Source of the DNA: Saccharothrix tamanrassetensis
Lineage (GTDB): Bacteria > Actinomycetota > Actinomycetes > Mycobacteriales > Pseudonocardiaceae
Length of the DNA stretch: 64,000 nucleotides
Assembly (NCBI RefSeq): GCF_014203665.1
Contig: NZ_JACHJN010000012.1
Location: forward strand, 62,001-126,000
Reading direction: 5' to 3'
The notes below the pieces were generated by a model, which had not been told where the DNA came from, ran no database searches, and was given only the letters and a program-made list of their open reading frames with translations. Position numbers and translations under genes: made by a program. Positions 59,497 through 64,000 of the stretch are shown here, in pieces; within the stretch, counting starts at the first letter, position 1; each line of letters starts with the position of its first letter.

Positions 59497-59940
59497 ATGG
59501 ACAGCAACGCCGTCGCGGACGGCGGCCCGGAGCCGGCGGCCCGCTGGGGCCGGGCCCTGCCGCCGCACCTGGTCGACCGGCAGCTGGCCGTCCGCATGGG
59601 CATCGAGATCGTCTCGTGGGATCCCGACCGGATGGTCGGCACGATGCCCGTCGAGGGCAACCAGCAACCGCTGGGCTGGCTGCACGGCGGGGCGAACGCC
59701 GTCCTCGCGGAGACCCTCGGCTCGCTGGCGGCCGGGTTCCACGTCGCCTCGCGCGGTGCCGTCGCGGGGCTCGAACTGTCCTGCGCGCACCACAGGTCGG
59801 TCCGCCGGGGCGTCGTCACCGGGGTCTGCACCCCGTTGCTGCTGGGCGACCGGGTGGTGACCTACCAGGTCTCCATCAGCGACGACCGCGGCCGGCTGAC
59901 CTGCACCGCCCGGCTGACCTGCCTGGTGGGCAAGCGCTGA
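59497..59940 (+). CDS. Hotdog-fold PaaI-type thioesterase
   Basis: The 147-residue protein shows the PaaI/YbgC hotdog signature HGGANAVLAETLGSLA with the Asn/Gly loop and catalytic Glu on the helix, then LSCAHHRSVRRGVVTG and VVTYQVSIS. It hydrolyses acyl-CoA or acyl-ACP thioesters, perhaps to remove stalled or wrong acyl groups. It heads a three-gene plus-strand operon with a flavin reductase and FabG (gaps of 16 and 15 nt). CGGAGGG precedes ATG 59497. Confidence 0.9.
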   Translation: MDSNAVADGGPEPAARWGRALPPHLVDRQLAVRMGIEIVSWDPDRMVGTMPVEGNQQPLGWLHGGANAVLAETLGSLAAGFHVASRGAVAGLELSCAHHRSVRRGVVTGVCTPLLLGDRVVTYQVSISDDRGRLTCTARLTCLVGKR

Positions 59941-59956
59941 ACCGAGAGGCGGTCCC

Positions 59957-60490
59957 ATGTCCACTCCAGCCGTGCGGCTGCCGGGCGGCCGGTCCGCCGA
60001 CCCGGGGGAGTTCCGCAAGGCGATGGGGTTGTTCCCCACGGGCGTCACGGTGGTCACGGCGGGCCGGGGCGAACGGACCGAGGCGGTGACCGCGAGCGCG
60101 GTGGCCTCGATCTCGCTCGACCCGCCGCTGGTGCTGGTGAGCCTGCGCGCCGCCGGGAGGCTGCCGGCGGCGATCGACGGTGCGGGTGGTTTCGCGGTCA
60201 ACGTCCTCGCCGCCGACCAGGAGCGGCTCTCGGCGCTGTTCGCCGCGCGTGACCGGCCGCGCGGCGTGGCGGCCTTGGAGCGCTTGGGCGGCACCGTCGG
60301 CGCGAGCGGCCACGTCGTGGTGGCCGGCGCCGTGCTCTCACTGGAGTGCCGGACCGAGCACCGCTATCCCGGTGGCGACCACGTGCTGTTCCTCGGCCGG
60401 GTGCTCGCCGTGCACGCGGCCGAGCCGGTCAAGGCGCCCCTGGTGCACCACCGGGGCGCCTACCACCGCCTGCACCACCTCGACGACTGA
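59957..60490 (+). CDS. Flavin reductase-like protein
   Basis: The 177-residue protein has the split-barrel flavin reductase pattern: FRKAMGLFPTGVTVVTAG, AVTASAVASISLDPPLVLVSL, FAVNVLAADQERLSALFA and HVLFLGRVLAVHAAE. HpaC/ActVB-type enzymes reduce FMN/FAD with NAD(P)H to supply two-component oxygenases. The neighbouring monooxygenase is a single-component type, so the true partner may lie further right or the reductase may have an independent role. It is in an operon with the thioesterase and FabG. Confidence 0.9.
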   Translation: MSTPAVRLPGGRSADPGEFRKAMGLFPTGVTVVTAGRGERTEAVTASAVASISLDPPLVLVSLRAAGRLPAAIDGAGGFAVNVLAADQERLSALFAARDRPRGVAALERLGGTVGASGHVVVAGAVLSLECRTEHRYPGGDHVLFLGRVLAVHAAEPVKAPLVHHRGAYHRLHHLDD

Positions 60491-60505
60491 ACAGGAGAAG
60501 CGCTC

Positions 60506-61210
60506 ATGGCACGTTCCGTGCTGGTCACCGGGGGCAATCGCGGCATCGGCCTGGCCGTGGCCAGGAGGTTCGCCGCGCACGGGGACGCGGTGGCCGTCAC
60601 CCACCGGGGTTCCGGCGCCCCGGGGGACCTGCTGGGCGTCGAGTGCGACGTGACCGACACGGACCAGGTGTCCCGGGCCTTCGCCGAGGTGGCGGCGGTC
60701 AACGGGCCGGTCGAGGTGCTGGTGGCCAACGCGGGCATCACCCGCGACGGCCTGCTGATGCGGATGGGCGACGACGAGTTCCTCGGCGTGCTGGACACCA
60801 ACCTCGGCGGCGCGTTCCGGGTGGCCCGGCACGCGGCCACCGACATGGTGCGGCGGCGCGGCGGGCGGATGGTGTTCCTGTCCTCGGTCGCCGGGCTGCG
60901 CGGATCACCGGGCCAGGCCAACTACGCGTCGAGCAAGGCGGGGCTGGTGGGCCTGGCCCGCTCGCTGGCGCGCGAGTTCGGGCCGCGCGGCATCACGGTG
61001 AACGTCGTCGCCCCGGGACTGGTGGACACCGACATGACCGAGCAGCTCGGCGCGCGGCGCAAGGAGCAGATCCTGGCCGACGTGCCGCTGGGGCGCAGCG
61101 CCGCTCCGGAGGAGGTCGCCGACGCGGTCTTCTGGCTGGCCTCGCCGGGCGCGGCCTACGTGACCGGTGCGGTGCTGCCGGTGGACGGTGGTCTCGGGAT
61201 GGGCCACTGA
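60506..61210 (+). CDS. fabG: 3-oxoacyl-ACP reductase (FabG-like)
   Basis: The 234-residue classical SDR binds NADPH (GGNRGIG with Arg12) and has catalytic Ser127, Tyr140 and Lys144 (FLSSVAG; ANYASSKAGL), NAGITRD near residue 75 and the usual C-terminal PVDGGLGMGH. It reduces 3-oxoacyl-ACP to 3-hydroxyacyl-ACP. In this locus it would act after the KAS III condensation and before the Had-type dehydratase. It is the last gene of the thioesterase-reductase-FabG operon. Confidence 0.93.
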   Translation: MARSVLVTGGNRGIGLAVARRFAAHGDAVAVTHRGSGAPGDLLGVECDVTDTDQVSRAFAEVAAVNGPVEVLVANAGITRDGLLMRMGDDEFLGVLDTNLGGAFRVARHAATDMVRRRGGRMVFLSSVAGLRGSPGQANYASSKAGLVGLARSLAREFGPRGITVNVVAPGLVDTDMTEQLGARRKEQILADVPLGRSAAPEEVADAVFWLASPGAAYVTGAVLPVDGGLGMGH

Positions 61211-61333
61211 CGGTGGCCCGGCGCGGGCCGGTCCGGCTTGCCGCTCCGGTCCGCGCCACCGGTGCGGTGCCGTCCGCCGTCGCGCTCGGGGCGGAGCACC
61301 TCCTGCCTCGGTCCGCACCGCAGACCGGGTGCT

Positions 61334-61756
61334 TCAGCGTGCCACCCGGACCAGCGCGTCGCCCCGCACGGTGACCGGACCGTCCACGACCCGGACGGTG
61401 AGCGACAACCGCACCCGCCGCTCGCCGTCGTGCTCCGCCAGGTCCTTGACCTTGGCCGCGCACCGGATCCGGGTGCCCACCGGCGTGGCGGCGGCGAAGC
61501 GGACCCGGAACGACAGCAGGTCGGCGACCGGCACCCATCCGGTGACCAGCCGGCCCAGGAACCCCATGGACAGCATGCCGTGCGCGATGACGTCGGACAG
61601 ACCCGCGGCGCGGGCGGCGTCCGGGTCGAGGTGGATGGGGTTGGGGTCACCCGAGGCGTCCGCGAACCGGGCCAGCAGCGTCCTGGTGATCCGCAGCTCC
61701 GGCAGCTCCGGCAGCTCGGTGCCGACCGCCACGTCGGCCAGGCTGAACGCGCTCAC
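61334..61756 (-). CDS. MaoC-type (R)-3-hydroxyacyl dehydratase subunit, HadB-like
   Basis: The 140-residue hotdog protein carries the hydratase-2 motif DPNPIHLDPDAARAAGLSDVIAHGMLSMGFLG with catalytic Asp and His, the active subunit signature of mycobacterial HadB. It dehydrates (R)-3-hydroxyacyl-ACP to the trans-2-enoyl form. GTGA overlap with the upstream HadA-like gene shows that the two are coupled and form a heterodimer. No enoyl reductase is nearby, so the product would remain unsaturated. Confidence 0.92.
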   Translation of the reverse strand: MSAFSLADVAVGTELPELPELRITRTLLARFADASGDPNPIHLDPDAARAAGLSDVIAHGMLSMGFLGRLVTGWVPVADLLSFRVRFAAATPVGTRIRCAAKVKDLAEHDGERRVRLSLTVRVVDGPVTVRGDALVRVAR

Positions 61757-62268
61757 CGGTCCTCCCCGCCGGACGCGGGGAGGCGGACCGCGATGATCTG
61801 GTGGTGGTCGGCGACCGGCTCGCCGTCGGCGTCGGTCACCGCCGTGTCCTGCACGACGAACTCCAGCCCACCGCGCCCGTAGATGTCGGTGATCACCGTG
61901 GAGAAGGTGAGCCGCTCCCCGGCGTGGGCGGTGCGGTGGTAGACGAACCCCTGCTCGACGTGCAGCACGTGGCGCAGCTCGACGCCCATCGCGGTCAGCA
62001 CGTCCGAGGGGTTCCGGAACTCCAGTCCGAACAGGAACGTCGGCGGGACCGGAAGGTCCGGGTGCTGCGCCGCCCGCGCGACGCCGAGGTCGGCGAACAC
62101 CCCGCCGCCGAGACCCAGCACCTCGGCGAACGACGCCACCTCGCTCCGGTCCACCTCCGCGGTGAACGGCGCGAGCCGCGTCCCGATGAACGCCCGGTCG
62201 ATCCCCCGCCCCCCTTCGCGCGTCGGACCGCCGTCCACCGACGTGCTGCCGAGCCGTGCGGAACCCAC
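61753..62268 (-). CDS. MaoC/FAS1-like dehydratase subunit, HadA-like
   Basis: The 171-residue protein resembles the non-catalytic HadA/FAS1-like dehydratase subunit: TEVDRSEVASFAEVLGLGG, VPPTFLFGLEFRNPSDVLTAMGVELRHVLHVEQGFVYHRTAHAGERLTFSTVI, DADGEPVADHHQIIAVRLP. In HadAB it shapes the acyl tunnel while HadB carries the catalytic dyad. AGGAGG about 5 nt before GTG 62268 fixes the start. It diverges from the ligase gene across a 296-nt region. Confidence 0.88.
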   Translation of the reverse strand: MGSARLGSTSVDGGPTREGGRGIDRAFIGTRLAPFTAEVDRSEVASFAEVLGLGGGVFADLGVARAAQHPDLPVPPTFLFGLEFRNPSDVLTAMGVELRHVLHVEQGFVYHRTAHAGERLTFSTVITDIYGRGGLEFVVQDTAVTDADGEPVADHHQIIAVRLPASGGEDR

Positions 62269-62564
62269 AACCGACCTCCTGCGCTCGCGTACCGGGACCT
62301 CGTGCCAGCATCGCGCTCCCGGCCCGGCCCGCGACAGCCCCGACGAACCTGGCCGACCGGCCACCCCGCACGGTGTGCGATCGGGCCGAAGACCCCGCCC
62401 CGCAACGGAAAGCACGCGCGTGTCCGGTCGGCGCGCTCCGGTGGGCCCCTCGATCGGGCACACCGTCCGCGCCTCCCACCCGCCGCCCGGACCCGGCGAA
62501 GCTGGCGGTGCGCCCACAGCGGTGCCACCGCCTGAAGTCGTCGCCCGTCGAATCGAGGATCACC
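62269..62564. other. Divergent promoter region, dehydratase operon / ligase
   Basis: No coding sequence or clear operator is seen. GAGGATC lies just upstream of ATG 62565. The GCTGTAC heptamer seen upstream of the monooxygenase is not repeated here. Confidence 0.4.
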
Positions 62565-64000
62565 ATGGCTGTTCCGGACGAGTGGTGGGCCGGGCACGGC
62601 GGTTACGCCGCCCGCGTCCTGTCGGCACTGGTCGCCGACCCCGGCCGGGTCGCCCTGCACTGGCGGGGACGCGGCGTCACCGCCCGCGAGGTCGCCGACG
62701 CGGTCGCCGGGATCGCCGACACCCTGCGCCGGCTGGGCATCGGGCAGGGGGACGTCGTCGGCGTGATGGTGGCGCCCAACAGCCCGGACATGCTCACCGC
62801 GCGCTACGCGGCCCACCTGGTCGGCGCCGCCGTCTGCTACGTGCGGTCGACCAACCCGGGCTCCGCGGCCCCCGTGCTGTCCGAGGAGGAGCAGTTGCGC
62901 ATCCTGCTGGACACCCGGGCCCGCGGGCTGTTCACCGACACCGCGAACGAGGACCGCGCGAAGCGACTCGTGGACCGGGCGCGCGGCCTGGTCGCCCTGG
63001 TCGGCTTCGACCTGGGCTCGGCGGGGGCCACGGCGGTGGCCCCCGCCGACCGGGCGAACCTCGCGCCGGCCGCCGCCTGGAACCCGGCGGCGCTCGCGGT
63101 GATCGGCTTCACCAGCGGCAGCACCGGCCGGGCCAAGGGCATCAGCCTCCAGGCCGGGGCGTGGGAGAGCACGGTGGTCGCCACCGAGGAGTCGATCACC
63201 GAATCCGACCCCGCGATCCTGGTGACGACCCCGTTGAGCCACACGGTGGCGCCGATGGCCGACGCGGTGCTGGCCCGGGGCGGGGTCGTCGTCCTGCACG
63301 AGGAGACCCGGCCGGGGCCGGTGCTCGACGCCCTGCGGGAGCACCGGATCACGCGGACGTTCGTGGCCACTCCGCACCTGTACGAGTTGGTCGAGCACAG
63401 CAAGACCGCGCCGGCCGACCTGTCGTCGCTGCGACTGCTCATCTACAGCGGGTCGCCGGCGGCGCCCGCGCGGATCGCGGAGGCGGCGCGCGCGTTCGGG
63501 CCGGTGCTGGTCCAGGGCTACGGGACCAGCGAGTGCGGCCGGATCACGTTCCTGGACCCCGGCGACCACTTCGACGAGACGGTGCTGTCCAGCGTCGGCC
63601 GCCCGTTCCCGGAGATCGAGGTCGAGGTGCGTGAACCGGGTTCCGACCGGGCGGTGGCCGTCGGCGAGACGGGCGAGGTGTGCGTGCGCTCCCCGCACGT
63701 GATGCGCGAGTACTGGGCCGACCCGGCGCGGACGTCCCGGGTGCTGCGCGGTGGGTGGTACCGCACGGGCGACATCGGCCGGCTCGACGAGCGCGGCTAC
63801 CTGTACCTGCTCGACCGGATCGCCGACGTGGTGAAGGCCGATGGCGTCAAGGTCTACCCGGCCGTGGTGGAACGCGAGATCCAGTCGATCCCCGGTGTCG
63901 CGCACGCCGCGGTCTACGGGGTCCGCGACGAGGACAACGCGGAGCACGTCCACGCCGCGATCGTGGTCCGCGCGGGAGCGCGGGTCGGCGCGGACGAAGT
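62565..64000 (+). CDS. Acyl-CoA/AMP-dependent ligase, C-terminus beyond window
   Basis: The frame is open for 478 codons to the right edge. ANL-superfamily motifs include VIGFTSGSTGRAKGIS (P-loop), VQGYGTSECGRI, RTGDIGRLDERGY with the hinge following, and IADVVKADGVKVYPAVVEREI. Such enzymes adenylate a carboxylic acid and pass it to CoA or an ACP, and would supply the starter acid for the KAS III enzymes. Substrate is not predictable by eye. It diverges from the HadAB operon. Confidence 0.93.
   Translation, partial: MAVPDEWWAGHGGYAARVLSALVADPGRVALHWRGRGVTAREVADAVAGIADTLRRLGIGQGDVVGVMVAPNSPDMLTARYAAHLVGAAVCYVRSTNPGSAAPVLSEEEQLRILLDTRARGLFTDTANEDRAKRLVDRARGLVALVGFDLGSAGATAVAPADRANLAPAAAWNPAALAVIGFTSGSTGRAKGISLQAGAWESTVVATEESITESDPAILVTTPLSHTVAPMADAVLARGGVVVLHEETRPGPVLDALREHRITRTFVATPHLYELVEHSKTAPADLSSLRLLIYSGSPAAPARIAEAARAFGPVLVQGYGTSECGRITFLDPGDHFDETVLSSVGRPFPEIEVEVREPGSDRAVAVGETGEVCVRSPHVMREYWADPARTSRVLRGGWYRTGDIGRLDERGYLYLLDRIADVVKADGVKVYPAVVEREIQSIPGVAHAAVYGVRDEDNAEHVHAAIVVRAGARVGADE

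Noticed and set aside
61215..61229. Hairpin GGCCCG-GCG-CGGGCC after fabG
   Set aside because: Only six pairs, weak and likely by chance; not listed as a terminator.
1..64000. CRISPR arrays, tRNA/rRNA genes, IS elements or integrases
   Set aside because: No regularly spaced direct repeats of array type, cloverleaf patterns, transposase or recombinase proteins were seen on either strand.

Overview
This is high-GC actinobacterial DNA, probably Pseudonocardiaceae of the Saccharothrix/Lentzea/Actinosynnema type. That placement is an inference from GC-rich codons, frequent GTG starts, a furA-katG pair, MptB/GT87 mannosyltransferases and DUF2945/DUF3140/DUF2795 stress genes. Genes alternate strand in short operons, many separated by near-perfect hairpin terminators.

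Layout. 1-8.1 kb: a truncated OmpR-type response regulator, a small zinc-ribbon protein, a glutamate decarboxylase-P450 operon, a secreted acidic protein, an AI-2E transporter, a small membrane protein and a secreted beta-lactamase-fold serine hydrolase. 8.4-12 kb: three secreted proteins (a putative glycosidase, a ricin-type lectin and a trypsin-like protease). 12-16.8 kb: a heme catalase facing a furA-katG operon. 17-24 kb: a 2051-residue secreted RHS polymorphic toxin with a C-terminal ART-like domain and a likely immunity gene 1 nt downstream. 24-37.6 kb: a secreted propeller protein, a STAS protein, an allene-oxide-cyclase-like protein, a binding-protein-fold protein, a cupin, a GH3 beta-glucosidase, an AraC regulator, a VOC protein, an ECF sigma/partner pair and a class-II UvrA. 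37.9-39.4 kb: a visibly lower-GC island with a protein carrying a HEPN-type RNMIAH motif and a 71-residue membrane protein. 39.9-44 kb: three overlapping GT-C mannosyltransferases. 44-52.7 kb: amidohydrolase/TetR, stress DUFs, a proline-rich small ORF, a ricin-lectin glycosidase and a Na+/H+ antiporter.

52.8-64 kb (continuing past the right edge) looks like a compact biosynthetic locus. It has TetR and LuxR-type regulators, a flavin monooxygenase, a discrete ACP, two KAS III enzymes, an arylamine N-acetyltransferase/amide-synthase homologue, a hotdog thioesterase, a flavin reductase, a FabG ketoreductase, a split HadA/HadB-like dehydratase and an acyl-CoA/AMP ligase. No KS/CLF pair, modular PKS or NRPS is visible. 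My model is ligase activation of an acid, ACP-tethered extension by KAS III, ketoreduction and dehydration to an enoyl chain, then amide-forming release, with flavin-dependent tailoring. Two features stand out: a seven-unit 15-bp minisatellite giving one KAS III a repetitive acidic C-terminal tail, and three GCTGTAC heptamers spaced exactly 11 bp upstream of the monooxygenase, a SARP-like operator layout.
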